Below, piece after piece: positions 1 through 6,929 of a DNA stretch of 64,000 nucleotides. A program made the position numbers and the translations under genes. Source of the stretch: Oscillospiraceae bacterium (GTDB taxonomy: Bacteria; Bacillota; Clostridia; Oscillospirales; Ruminococcaceae); NCBI GenBank assembly GCA_018110905.1, contig JAGBAZ010000030.1:1-64000 (forward strand). Direction: 5' to 3'. A model generated the notes under the pieces. It worked only from the letters and a program-made list of their open reading frames with translations, was not told where the DNA came from and did no database searches. Each line of letters begins with the position of its first letter. The stretch's first letter is position 1.

Positions 1-172
1 AAGAGCTTAAACAAATCAAAGTCTGTTTTTTCCAAGCATCAAGTCTCACTGACTTGCTTTTACTTTTGGAATTTACTCAAATGAATACAAGGGTTTAATT
101 CTTTTTCTTCAATTCTGTTGTTCAATTTTCAAGGTCCTTCGATTTCGTGTCACTCGAAGTGACAGCTTTGTT
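1..172 (-). other. Probable rRNA operon leader (5' part only)
   Basis: This transcribed leader lies downstream of the promoter at 173-201 and has no open frame. It contains a GTCACTTCGAGTGAC hairpin (about 150-165) near the start and the CCTTGAAAATTGAAC stretch often seen ahead of clostridial 16S genes. The window stops before any recognisable rRNA sequence. Confidence 0.5.
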
Positions 173-201
173 ATTATAGCAAATCTTTTCCAGCTTGTCA
201 A
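173..201 (-). promoter_or_regulatory. Strong sigma-A promoter, probably of an rRNA operon
   Basis: Read on the minus strand, TTGACA (196-201) and TATAAT (173-178) are separated by exactly 17 bases. A long A/T tract upstream (202-245) looks like an UP element. The transcript would run leftwards through a leader carrying the CCTTGAAAATTGAAC motif (125-139, reverse), typical of clostridial 16S leaders. The rRNA genes would lie beyond position 1, so their identity is inferred. Confidence 0.75.
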
Positions 202-263
202 CACTTTTTTTAAAAAAATTTCAAATTTTTTTAAATTTTTTCAAAACCGCATAATCAAGCCAT

Positions 264-419
264 TTATCGGCCAAAAAGTGTGGATTGGCTGCCGAACATT
301 GCAAACATTACAACAAAAAGTGCAATAAAAAGGAACATGCAGATATAAGCCTGGATCTCTTCTTTGATATGCTTTTTCTTTGCTGCCTTTTCTTCTTCTG
401 TAAGAACTTTCTTTGCCAT
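264..419 (-). CDS. Small single-pass membrane protein (51 aa), unknown
   Basis: The 51-residue product has a charged N-terminal half (MAKKVLTEEEKAAKKKHIKE) and one hydrophobic helix (about residues 27-43, ending MFAMFG), so a short membrane protein is likely. The ATG at 419 is chosen because GGGGGAAAG sits just upstream; an in-frame upstream extension lacks a ribosome site. The gene stands alone between the rRNA promoter and the tRNAs. A possible promoter is TTGCAA-17-TATATT (454-482). No family was recognised. Confidence 0.55.
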   Translation of the reverse strand: MAKKVLTEEEKAAKKKHIKEEIQAYICMFLFIALFVVMFAMFGSQSTLFGR

Positions 420-482
420 CAGCTTTCCCCCTATATATAAATGTATTATAAATAATATATTATAAAAGAGAAAAAATTGCAA

Positions 483-664
483 GCATTCTTTTCCTAAACA
501 TTTATTGATTTACTCCGGATACAATATATAATAATGTATATAATATAATATCTTAATATTATATATTATATAAGCTGCGTATCAGCGCTTTCGGGCATAA
601 AAACAGCTTTTCCGACCGGTTTTAAAGTTTTTATAAAAAATTTGAAATTTTTTTAAAAAAGGGG
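483..664. other. A/T-rich intergenic spacer
   Basis: The stretch is dominated by TATAAT-like runs and contains no gene. Its right end (about 632-664) carries a long A/T tract that matches, almost base for base, the tract upstream of the rRNA promoter at 202-245 on the other strand. Confidence 0.5.
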
Positions 665-693
665 TTGACAAACTGCTTTTTGTTTTGTATAAT
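665..693 (+). promoter_or_regulatory. Promoter of the tRNA-Met/tRNA-Glu operon
   Basis: TTGACA (665-670), 17 bases, TATAAT (688-693) is a consensus promoter. The first tRNA begins about 25 bases after the expected start. The upstream A-tract resembles an UP element. Confidence 0.85.
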
Positions 694-724
694 AATCTTC
701 GCCTTGAGGCTTTAAAAAAGTAAT

Positions 725-801
725 GGCGGCGTAGCTCAGTTGGCTAGAGCATTCGGTTCATACCCGAAGTGTCACCGGTTCGAATCCAGTCGCCGCTACC
801 A
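725..801 (+). tRNA. tRNA-Met (CAT), elongator type
   Basis: The 77-nt cloverleaf has acceptor GGCGGCG pairing with CGCCGCT (one G-U at position 1), a D-arm AGCTCAGTTGGCTAGAGC, anticodon stem TTCGG/CCGAA around TTCATAC, a T-arm with GGTTCGAATCC and an encoded CCA. The anticodon stem lacks the three G-C pairs of the initiator, so this is the elongator. A lysidine-modified Ile tRNA is less likely. Confidence 0.93.
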
Positions 802-805
802 TAAT

Positions 806-880
806 GGCCCGTTGGTCAAGCGGTTAAGACACGGCCCTTTCACGGCTGTAACGCGAGTTCGATTCTCGCACGGGTCACCA
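806..880 (+). tRNA. tRNA-Glu (TTC)
   Basis: The 75-nt cloverleaf has acceptor GGCCCGT/ACGGGTC, anticodon loop CTTTCAC with TTC, T-arm GAGTTCGATTCTC and an encoded CCA. It lies four bases after tRNA-Met and shares its promoter and terminator. Confidence 0.93.
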
Positions 881-886
881 TAACAG

Positions 887-915
887 AGAGCACCGATTTT
901 CGGTGCTCTTTTTGT
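887..915 (+). terminator. Terminator of the tRNA operon
   Basis: A nine-base-pair stem (AGAGCACCG/CGGTGCTCT) with an ATTTT loop is followed by a T run. Confidence 0.85.
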
Positions 916-940
916 TTTATCAAAAGCTTTCCCTGACATA

Positions 941-974
941 AAAAGCCGTGCTCAAAAATGAGCACGGCTTTTTT
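941..974 (-). terminator. Terminator of the ribbon-helix-helix gene (bidirectional)
   Basis: AAAAGCCGTGCTC and GAGCACGGCTTTTTT form a strong hairpin with A and T runs on both sides, directly after the stop of the minus-strand gene at 974. Confidence 0.8.
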
Positions 975-1141
975 CATTCTTCTTCAATTTTTCCGTGTTC
1001 GCGTTCAAAATCCGCGATGCATTTTTTAATAAGATATTCTATCTGTTTGTTTTTGGTTCTGCCTTCATATTCCGCAACAAAACCCAGCTTTGCCAAAAGC
1101 TCCGGCGAAACTCTTAAAGTATAGCGCGACATTTCTTCCAT
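974..1141 (-). CDS. Ribbon-helix-helix (Arc/CopG-like) DNA-binding protein
   Basis: The 55-residue product fits a ribbon-helix-helix repressor. It has a short beta strand (RYTLRVS, about residues 6-12), helix 1 (PELLAKLGFVAEYEG), a turn (RTKNK) and helix 2 (QIEYLIKKCIADFEREH). Such proteins bind DNA as dimers through the strand. The ATG at 1141 has only a weak GGGTGG upstream; the ATG at 1132 is an alternative. It is divergent from the SLOG-like gene, and the shared intergenic region holds repeated TGAC motifs, so local autoregulation is likely but inferred. Confidence 0.7.
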   Translation of the reverse strand: MEEMSRYTLRVSPELLAKLGFVAEYEGRTKNKQIEYLIKKCIADFEREHGKIEEE

Positions 1142-1153
1142 ATAAACCACCCA

Positions 1154-1232
1154 TGACTGATTATTGACTTAATTATAGCGTCATAGTATAATCAAAGGCA
1201 TAAATGACGAATTAAAGACGAAATATTGACGC
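1154..1232. promoter_or_regulatory. Promoter with phased TGAC repeats, candidate RHH operator
   Basis: A plus-strand promoter TTGACT (1164-1169)-17-TATAAT (1187-1192) faces the SLOG-like gene. TGACT occurs at 1154 and 1165 (11 bp apart). TGACG, AGACG and TGACG occur at 1205, 1216 and 1227, again exactly 11 bp apart, and CGTCA at 1179-1183 is the inverted form. One helical turn between direct repeats fits cooperative binding by RHH dimers. The regulator assignment is inference. Confidence 0.5.
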
Positions 1233-1253
1233 AACATAAATAGGAGGGGTTTT

Positions 1254-1715
1254 ATGGCTTCCTGTATGTTCATCGGCGACCACGCCGTTTCCAAAGAAAT
1301 ATATTTAACCTTGCTTGCGGTGACCGAAGAACTTATCCTCACGGAAAAGGTTTCAACTTTCTATGTTGGAAACAACGGAACTTTTGATAACCTTGCCCAA
1401 AAGGCTCTTTTTCACCTTAAACAAAAATATCCGGAAATAAAGGCCTACACTGTCCTTGCCTATATCCCCGGTAAGAAAAGTCCTTACGAATCTCCTTCTC
1501 TCCTGGAAACACTTTATCCGGAAGGACTTGAAAAAGTTCCGCCACGCTACGCAATAAACCACCGCAACCGCTGGATGCTCGAGCGTTCCTCCTTTGTTAT
1601 AACCTATCCTTCCCTTTTGGGGAATTCCTTAAAACTTGCAGCAAAAGCCCGCCTTTCCGGAAAAACTGTTATAGATATTTCCCGGGAAGCGGAGGATCTC
1701 TTCCCTTTAAGATGA
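1254..1715 (+). CDS. SLOG-family (DprA/YpsA-like Rossmann) protein
   Basis: The 153-residue product looks like a small SLOG-type Rossmann protein. The N-terminus has a strand and loop (CMFIGDHAVS), then FYVGNNGTFDNLA (about residues 36-48), and late in the protein WMLERSSFVITYP and KARLSGKTVIDIS. SLOG proteins bind nucleotides or nucleotide-derived ligands; no substrate can be named here. The ATG follows AGGAGGGG. The gene is single and is transcribed from the promoter at 1164-1192. A sequence close to the Noc-binding consensus lies in its 3' end. Confidence 0.6.
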   Translation: MASCMFIGDHAVSKEIYLTLLAVTEELILTEKVSTFYVGNNGTFDNLAQKALFHLKQKYPEIKAYTVLAYIPGKKSPYESPSLLETLYPEGLEKVPPRYAINHRNRWMLERSSFVITYPSLLGNSLKLAAKARLSGKTVIDISREAEDLFPLR

Positions 1716-1808
1716 AAAAAATCCGCCCGTTCTCCCAAAAAGTTTACAATTTATTTAACCAATTATAAGAAAAACACATTATAATAAAAATATCAGGGAG
1801 GTGTTTTT

Positions 1809-2651
1809 ATGTGGACACGTGCAAGAATTAAACAGGAAGCAAAAAACAGCCTGCGCCGTTTTGGATATTGGATGCCGCTTCTCATAACTTTCCTCACCGG
1901 TCTGGTTTCCGGCGGAATGATCACCGGCAATTCCTCAACAAGCAGCATCACCACGGAATATACTTCTGAATATGGCGGAGATTTAACTCCCGCCGGTTTC
2001 GCCGCTTTTGTTGATGAGTTTTTCGGCGAATTTTTCTACGAAATCGGCGCAGCTTTTGAAAACTTCTTCAGCAACCCGCTCATCGCCATGACAACGATTT
2101 TCGTTATCGTTCTCGGTTTTTTAATCGGTCTTGTGCTTGCCTTCGGCTGGAGCGCATTTGTTGCAAGCCCCATTATCGTCGGCAAAAACCGCTATTTTAT
2201 GGAACACCGTGCTTTCGATTCAAAATTCGAACGTCTTTTCTGGTCTTTCAAAAGCGGAAGATATATGAACGTTGTTAAAATAATGTTCTGGCGGGAATTC
2301 AAAATTTTCCTCTGGAGCCTGCTCTTCGTAATTCCCGGAATTATCAAATCCTATGAATATTCAATGGTTCCCTATATCCTTGCGGAAAACCCGCATATTT
2401 CTTCCGAACGCGCCTTTGAACTTTCCAAAAAGATGACCCGCGGCGAAAAATGGAAGATCTTCGTTCTCGATCTTTCCTTCCTCGGCTGGAGAATACTTGG
2501 TGTTCTTTGCTGCTGCGTTGGAGAAATTTTCCTCCAGCCCTATGTGGAAGCAACATATGCGGAACTTTATCAGGTTATGAGAGAAAAAGCCCACGGCCTT
2601 TCCTTCTCCGATTATTCCGAACTTCCCGGTTTCTTTCCGGAACAGGCATAA
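1809..2651 (+). CDS. DUF975 family integral membrane protein
   Basis: The 280-residue product matches DUF975: N-terminal MWTRARIKQEAKNSLRRF, a first membrane segment, an acidic external loop, further hydrophobic segments, a conserved FWSLLFVIPGIIKSYEYSM-like stretch and a C-terminal YAELYQVMREKA. Function is unknown; the family is common in Firmicutes membranes. The ribosome site AGGGAGGTG precedes the ATG. It ends in its own terminator (2663-2692), and a paralogue follows at once. Confidence 0.8.
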   Translation: MWTRARIKQEAKNSLRRFGYWMPLLITFLTGLVSGGMITGNSSTSSITTEYTSEYGGDLTPAGFAAFVDEFFGEFFYEIGAAFENFFSNPLIAMTTIFVIVLGFLIGLVLAFGWSAFVASPIIVGKNRYFMEHRAFDSKFERLFWSFKSGRYMNVVKIMFWREFKIFLWSLLFVIPGIIKSYEYSMVPYILAENPHISSERAFELSKKMTRGEKWKIFVLDLSFLGWRILGVLCCCVGEIFLQPYVEATYAELYQVMREKAHGLSFSDYSELPGFFPEQA

Positions 2652-2662
2652 AAAAGATAAAA

Positions 2663-2693
2663 ATACCTCCCCTTCCGGGAGGTATTTTTTTGT
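2663..2693 (+). terminator. Terminator after the first DUF975 gene
   Basis: ATACCTCCC and GGGAGGTAT pair around a short loop and are followed by seven T residues. Confidence 0.85.
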
Positions 2694-2721
2694 TGCAAAC
2701 AGCCCATTTGCGTATTATAAT
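2693..2721 (+). promoter_or_regulatory. Promoter of the second DUF975 gene
   Basis: TTGCAA (2693-2698), 17 bases, TATAAT (2716-2721). It begins inside the T run of the preceding terminator, so the paralogues are separately transcribed. Confidence 0.65.
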
Positions 2722-2746
2722 GGAATCACCATAAGGAGGTGTTTTT

Positions 2747-3478
2747 ATGTGGACAAATTCTGAACTTAAACAAAGAGCAAAGGCCGTGCTCAGCCGCTTT
2801 GGCTATTGGACTCCTTTCCTTGCAACGATTCTTTGCGGCCTTTTAATGACCGACCCAAGCAACATACTCTCTGTTATGTCCGAAAACGGCGGATTTGAAA
2901 CCCTTTTTGAAAACGAGGAATTCGCCTATTATTTCAGCACCGTGTTCCTCTTCTTTGTTGTTTTCTCCTTTTTCTTCAACATTTTCATCGGCTATCCTGT
3001 TCTTGTCGGAATGAACCGTTTCTTTATGGAAAACCGTATTTCGGGTTCAAAAATCGAACGCCTTTTCTATGTCTTTAAAAGCGGAAATTATCTCAACGTT
3101 GTAAAAACAATGTTCCTGATGAATCTTAAGATTTTCCTCTGGAGCCTTCTTTTTATAATTCCCGGAATTATAAAAACCTATGAATATTATATGGTTCCCT
3201 ATATCCTCTCTGAAAATCCCGGAATCAGCTCAAAACGCGCCTTTGAAATTTCAAAAGAAATGACCGACGGTGAAAAATTCGATATCTTCTGGCTCGGTCT
3301 TTCCTTCTTTGGCTGGATCCTTCTCGGAACTCTCGCCTGCGGAATCGGCGTTCTCTTCGTTGAACCTTATTTACAGACCACCTTTGCTGAGCTTTATCAG
3401 GTAATGAGAGAAAAAGCCCATAACAACGGCTTTTCCGATTTTAACGAACTTCCCGGTTTCTTCCCAGAACAGAACTGA
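2747..3478 (+). CDS. DUF975 family integral membrane protein (paralogue)
   Basis: The 243-residue product is clearly related to its upstream neighbour. Both share the MWT start, the RFGYW motif, a SLLFIIPGIIKTYEY-like helix and the AELYQVMREKAH C-terminus ending ELPGFFPEQ. It is shorter because the external loop after the first membrane helix is reduced. The leader AAGGAGGTGTTTTTATG is nearly identical to that of the first copy. This is a tandem duplication with no known function. Confidence 0.8.
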   Translation: MWTNSELKQRAKAVLSRFGYWTPFLATILCGLLMTDPSNILSVMSENGGFETLFENEEFAYYFSTVFLFFVVFSFFFNIFIGYPVLVGMNRFFMENRISGSKIERLFYVFKSGNYLNVVKTMFLMNLKIFLWSLLFIIPGIIKTYEYYMVPYILSENPGISSKRAFEISKEMTDGEKFDIFWLGLSFFGWILLGTLACGIGVLFVEPYLQTTFAELYQVMREKAHNNGFSDFNELPGFFPEQN

Positions 3479-3486
3479 ATCCCCCA

Positions 3487-3519
3487 TAGAAAAACCTGCA
3501 CACACGCAGGTTCTCTCCC
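3487..3519 (+). terminator. Possible weak terminator after the DUF975 pair
   Basis: AACCTGC and GCAGGTT form a small hairpin, but the following tract is C/T rather than a clean T run. Confidence 0.35.
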
Positions 3520-3544
3520 GCTGTTTTAATTATCGGCAAAATAA

Positions 3545-3575
3545 AAAGAGCACCAAAAGGTGCTCTTTTCTTTTT
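3545..3575 (-). terminator. Terminator of the parA-parB-serS operon
   Basis: AAGAGCACC and GGTGCTCTT pair around AAAA, with A and T runs on both sides. It lies directly after the serS stop and can also stop plus-strand transcripts. Confidence 0.85.
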
Positions 3576-3577
3576 TA

Positions 3578-4846
3578 TTATTTAATTTCGTCGATTCCCA
3601 TATATTTGCGGAGAACTTCCGGAATGGTAACGCTGCCGTCTTCGTTCTGATAGTTTTCAAGAATAGCTGCAGTGGTTCTGCCGATAGCCACGCCGGAACC
3701 GTTGAGAGTGTGGGCGAAAACAGCTTTGCCGTCTTTGTCCTTGCATTTGATGTTCGCTCTGCGTGCCTGGAAATCCTCAAAGTTGGAGCAGGAAGAAATT
3801 TCAACGTATCTTCCGTAGGAAGGCATCCAAACTTCGATGTCATAGGTTTTTGCGGAGCTGAAAGTAAGGTCGCCTGTGGTAAGAACAACTACGCGGTAAG
3901 GAAGTCCGAGACCCTGAAGAACTTTTTCAGCTTCGCCGGTGAGTTCTTCAAGTTCTTCATAGGATTTTTCCGGATCCGCGAATTTAACAAGTTCAACTTT
4001 GTTGAACTGGTGCTGGCGGATAAGGCCGCGAGTGTCTCGTCCTGCGGAACCTGCTTCTGCGCGGAAGCATGCGGAATATGCGCAGTATTTGATCGGAAGA
4101 GTGCTTCTGTCAAGAACTTCGCCGCGGTGGAAGTTGGTTACCGGAACTTCCGCGGTGGGGATAAGATAAAGATCCTCGCCCTCGAGTTTATACATATCTT
4201 CCGCAAATTTCGGAAGCTGGCCAGTGCCGGTCATGGAAGCTTTGTTTGCCATAAAGGGCGGGAAAATTTCCATATATCCGTTGGAAGTGTGGGTATCGAG
4301 GAAATAGTTCATAATTGCGCGTTCAAGTCTTGCACCAAGATCTTTATAGAAATGGAATCTTGCACCGGTAACTTTTCCCGCTCTTTCCGGGTCAAGGATG
4401 TTAAGATCCTGACCGATATCCCAATGTGCCTTGGGCTCAAAGTCAAACTGTCTGGGTTCGCCCCATCTTCTGAGTTCAACGTTTTCGGTGTCGTCTTTGC
4501 CGTAAGGAACGGCTTCATTTGGAATGTTCGGAACCTTAAGGATAAGTTCAAGCTGGCGGTCTTCAAGTTTAGCAAGCTCTTCGCCGCATTTTTTGCTTTC
4601 TTCCGCAATGGCTTTCATCTGTTCCATAAGTTCGGTGGTGTCCTCGCCGTTCTTTTTCATAACGGGTATCTGTTTGCTGGCACGGTTCTGCTGTGCCTTA
4701 AGGTCGTCGGTTTTTGCGTTGAGTTTTCTGCGCTCTGCATCGATTGCAACAAGCTCATCAACAACCTCGTCCATGGGTTTAAATCTTCTGCGGCAGGCTT
4801 CTTTAACAAGCTCCGCGTTTTCTCTTACAAATCTAATATCAAGCAT
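3578..4846 (-). CDS. serS: Seryl-tRNA synthetase
   Basis: This class II synthetase charges tRNA-Ser in the cytoplasm. The 422 residues are the normal length. The N-terminus is the tRNA-binding coiled coil ([14 protein letters not shown], charged helices to about residue 100). The catalytic core follows, with motif 2 around [18 protein letters not shown] and motif 3 near the C-terminus ([16 protein letters not shown]). It is the last gene of the parA-parB-serS unit, 16 bases after parB, and no T-box leader precedes it. Its place behind parB is also seen in other clostridia. Confidence 0.97.
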   Translation of the reverse strand: MLDIRFVRENAELVKEACRRRFKPMDEVVDELVAIDAERRKLNAKTDDLKAQQNRASKQIPVMKKNGEDTTELMEQMKAIAEESKKCGEELAKLEDRQLELILKVPNIPNEAVPYGKDDTENVELRRWGEPRQFDFEPKAHWDIGQDLNILDPERAGKVTGARFHFYKDLGARLERAIMNYFLDTHTSNGYMEIFPPFMANKASMTGTGQLPKFAEDMYKLEGEDLYLIPTAEVPVTNFHRGEVLDRSTLPIKYCAYSACFRAEAGSAGRDTRGLIRQHQFNKVELVKFADPEKSYEELEELTGEAEKVLQGLGLPYRVVVLTTGDLTFSSAKTYDIEVWMPSYGRYVEISSCSNFEDFQARRANIKCKDKDGKAVFAHTLNGSGVAIGRTTAAILENYQNEDGSVTIPEVLRKYMGIDEIK

Positions 4847-4862
4847 CGGTTTTTCTCCTTAC

Positions 4863-5732
4863 TTAAATTTTCTTTTTAAGGATTCGCTCGCAGAAATCCG
4901 CAAGTTCCTCTTTATTATAAAACGGAAGTTCAATGGTTCCGCCTTTTTCGTTTTCGGTGATTTTAAAAGGTCTTCCAAGTTCGGTGGTCATTGCAACCTG
5001 CATTTCCCGATAGAATTTGTCCTTCGGGAAGGAATCCTTTTTCTTTTTCTGTGTTTCCTTGGGTTCTTTTCCGATTTTCGAAGCCATTTTTTCCGCTTCT
5101 CGAACAGAAAGTTCTCCTGAAACAATTATTTTCGCAAGTTCCGCTCTTTTTTCTTCCGGCGCAGAAAGAATTGCCTTTGCGTGGCCGGCGGAAAGTTTTC
5201 CGGAGGAAACAAGCGGAAGAACTTCTTCGGGAAGATTAAGGATCCTCAAAGTGTTCGCAATGGCTGGCCTGGATTTTCCAACGGCATTGGAAAGCTGTTC
5301 CTGGGTCATGCCGTATTTATCCATAAGTCTGCGGTAACCTTCCGCGGTTTCGACAGCATTAAGGTCTTCCCTCTGTAGGTTTTCGATAAGGGCGACCTGA
5401 TCGGTTTCCTCGTCGGAAAGTTCGCGGATAAGTGCCGGAACTTCGGAAAGTCCGGCGATCCTTGCGGCGCGCCATCTTCTTTCGCCCGCGACAATCTGGT
5501 ACATTCCGTTCTGGAGCGGTCTTACCAGAAGGGGCTGCAAAACTCCGTGTGCCGCAATGGAATCAGCAAGTTCATTAAGAGCTTCCTCGTCAAATTCCTT
5601 TCTCGGCTGAGATAAGTTCGGCTCAATTTCAGAAAGCCGAACCGTGCTTATTCCGGAATCTTCCGCCGAAGCAACGCTTTGGTCCGCAAAAAGAGCATCA
5701 AGCCCTTTTCCAAGTCCTCTGGATTTTGCCAA
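4863..5732 (-). CDS. parB: Chromosome partition protein ParB (Spo0J)
   Basis: ParB is a CTP-dependent DNA clamp that loads at parS and, with ParA, separates new origins. The 289 residues begin MAKSRGLGKGLDALF, typical of Spo0J. The N-terminal CTPase part has GERRWRAARIAGL (about residues 81-93) and ALIENLQREDLN. The HTH follows (YGMTQEQLSNAVGKSRPAIANTLRILNLP) and a C-terminal dimer domain ends in FYNKEELADFCERIL. It starts three bases after parA, and two parS sites lie upstream of parA. Confidence 0.97.
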   Translation of the reverse strand: MAKSRGLGKGLDALFADQSVASAEDSGISTVRLSEIEPNLSQPRKEFDEEALNELADSIAAHGVLQPLLVRPLQNGMYQIVAGERRWRAARIAGLSEVPALIRELSDEETDQVALIENLQREDLNAVETAEGYRRLMDKYGMTQEQLSNAVGKSRPAIANTLRILNLPEEVLPLVSSGKLSAGHAKAILSAPEEKRAELAKIIVSGELSVREAEKMASKIGKEPKETQKKKKDSFPKDKFYREMQVAMTTELGRPFKITENEKGGTIELPFYNKEELADFCERILKKKI

Positions 5733-5735
5733 ATT

Positions 5736-6512
5736 TTATCCCTCCGTTCTGTTGTTTGCAATAATTTCGTCCGCAAGAGCAAGATAGCTCTGGCTTCCCT
5801 TTGATGCAAAATCATAATATATTACCGGTTCTCCGAAGGAAGGCGCTTCGGAAAGGCGGACATTCCTCGGAATAACGGTTTTAAACACCTTTTGAGGGAA
5901 GTATTTTTTAACTTCCTCAACAACCTGCATCGTAAGATTAAGCCTTGCATCATACATGGTCAGCAAAACGCCTTCCATATCGATATAGCTGTTATAAAGT
6001 CTTTTGACCGTGCGAACGGTTGCCATAAGCTGGGAAAGACCTTCAAGCGCATAAAATTCGCACTGGATCGGAACAAGAATGCTCGTGCAGGCCGCCAGTG
6101 CATTAAGAGTCAAAAGTCCGAGAGAAGGCGGACAGTCTATGCAGATGTAATCATAATCCTTAAGAATAACCGCCAGCGCGTTTTTAAGACGGAGCGCGCG
6201 GTTTTCCATATCAACAAGTTCAATTTCCGCCGCTGCAAGGTCAATGCTCGAAGGCATTATATCAAGGTTTTTATATTTTGTGCGAACAACAGCTTCCTTT
6301 GCACTGCAGGAACCGATAACAACATCGTAAACGGAATGTTTCACTTCCCTTTTGTTTATGCCAAGTCCGGAAGTTGCATTTCCCTGGGGGTCCGAATCCA
6401 CAAGCAAAACTCTGCCCCTTGTTCTGTATGCAAGGGCTGCGGAAAGGTTTACCGCTGTGGTTGTCTTTCCAACTCCGCCCTTCTGGTTTGCGAATGCTAT
6501 AATTTTGCCCAT
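5736..6512 (-). CDS. parA: Chromosome partition ATPase ParA (Soj)
   Basis: This deviant Walker A ATPase works with ParB in origin segregation and regulates DnaA in Bacillus. The 258 residues open with MGKIIAFANQKGGVGKTTTA, containing the KGGVGKTT P-loop. Walker B-like sequence is YDYICIDCPPSLG, and the C-terminal region has IPRNVRLSEAPSFGEP, diagnostic for Soj. ATG follows GGAGGAAAG. A promoter TTGAAA-17-TATAAT lies at 6544-6572. Confidence 0.97.
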   Translation of the reverse strand: MGKIIAFANQKGGVGKTTTAVNLSAALAYRTRGRVLLVDSDPQGNATSGLGINKREVKHSVYDVVIGSCSAKEAVVRTKYKNLDIMPSSIDLAAAEIELVDMENRALRLKNALAVILKDYDYICIDCPPSLGLLTLNALAACTSILVPIQCEFYALEGLSQLMATVRTVKRLYNSYIDMEGVLLTMYDARLNLTMQVVEEVKKYFPQKVFKTVIPRNVRLSEAPSFGEPVIYYDFASKGSQSYLALADEIIANNRTEG

Positions 6513-6543
6513 TCTTTCCTCCGTTTATTATTATTACCTATTT

Positions 6544-6572
6544 ATTATAATAGAGCACGGAGCTTTTTTCAA
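6544..6572 (-). promoter_or_regulatory. Promoter of parA-parB-serS
   Basis: Minus strand TTGAAA (6567-6572), 17 bases, TATAAT (6544-6549), about 30 bases before the parA start. Confidence 0.7.
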
Positions 6573-6621
6573 TGATGTTTTGAAAAATTATTGTTTTTTA
6601 TTGTTCAATTGATTCTTTAAC

Positions 6622-6645
6622 GTAGGGGCGGATATTATCCGCCCG
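6622..6645 (+). repeat. GGGGCGGATATTATCCGCCC palindrome (family C)
   Basis: A near-perfect inverted repeat, GGGCGGAT/ATCCGCCC. At least eight relatives occur in intergenic sites in this window. Confidence 0.75.
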
Positions 6646-6651
6646 TTTCCT

Positions 6652-6667
6652 TGTTTCACGTGGAACA
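6652..6667. promoter_or_regulatory. parS site 1
   Basis: TGTTTCACGTGGAACA differs from the bacterial parS consensus TGTTTCACGTGAAACA at one position. It lies between parA and the noc-like gene, the usual place for origin-proximal parS. Confidence 0.92.
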
Positions 6668-6673
6668 TAAAAA

Positions 6674-6728
6674 GCCTTCCTTGTGTAAAGGGAGGTGGCA
6701 TTTGTAAAGCAAATGACGGAGAGATTGT
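6674..6728 (+). repeat. Single family A palindromic unit between the two parS sites
   Basis: The outer hairpin CTTCCTT/AAGGGAGG is followed by TGGC, a second hairpin (ATTTGT/GCAAAT) and GACGGAGAGATTG. This is the same plan as the units that flank the DUF559 gene at 25868-26322. Confidence 0.75.
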
Positions 6729-6772
6729 AATCCCATCCAATCGTTCGTCCACAGTAAACGCTTCGCAGGCCT

Positions 6773-6788
6773 TGTTCCACGTGGAACA
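6773..6788. promoter_or_regulatory. parS site 2
   Basis: TGTTCCACGTGGAACA is a perfect 16-bp palindrome, two bases away from the consensus parS and still symmetric. It lies 106 bp from site 1. Confidence 0.9.
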
Positions 6789-6796
6789 TTATAACA

Positions 6797-6838
6797 AGAA
6801 CACAAAAAGCCGCCTTCCGGCGGCCCTTTGTGTTCTTT
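6797..6838. terminator. Long hairpin downstream of the noc-like gene
   Basis: AAGAACACAAA...GCCGCC pairs with GGCGGC...TTTGTGTTCTT in a long stem with T-rich ends. It probably ends the minus-strand noc transcript and may work in both directions. Confidence 0.6.
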
Positions 6839-6929
6839 CAGGGGAATGTGTCTTTTGGCGAAGCGTTTGCTTCGGTTTTATATAACTGACGGTGCGGATG
6901 CGAAACGCACCGGAGCAGTGCAAAAAAAT

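Noticed and set aside
4847-4862. T-box riboswitch before serS
   Set aside because: Only 16 bases separate parB and serS, with no specifier hairpin or T-box sequence.
6598-6789. Minus-strand open frame of 63 codons
   Set aside because: It consists of the two parS sites and two repeats; MFHVEQ and YVPRETR are simply translated parS sequence.
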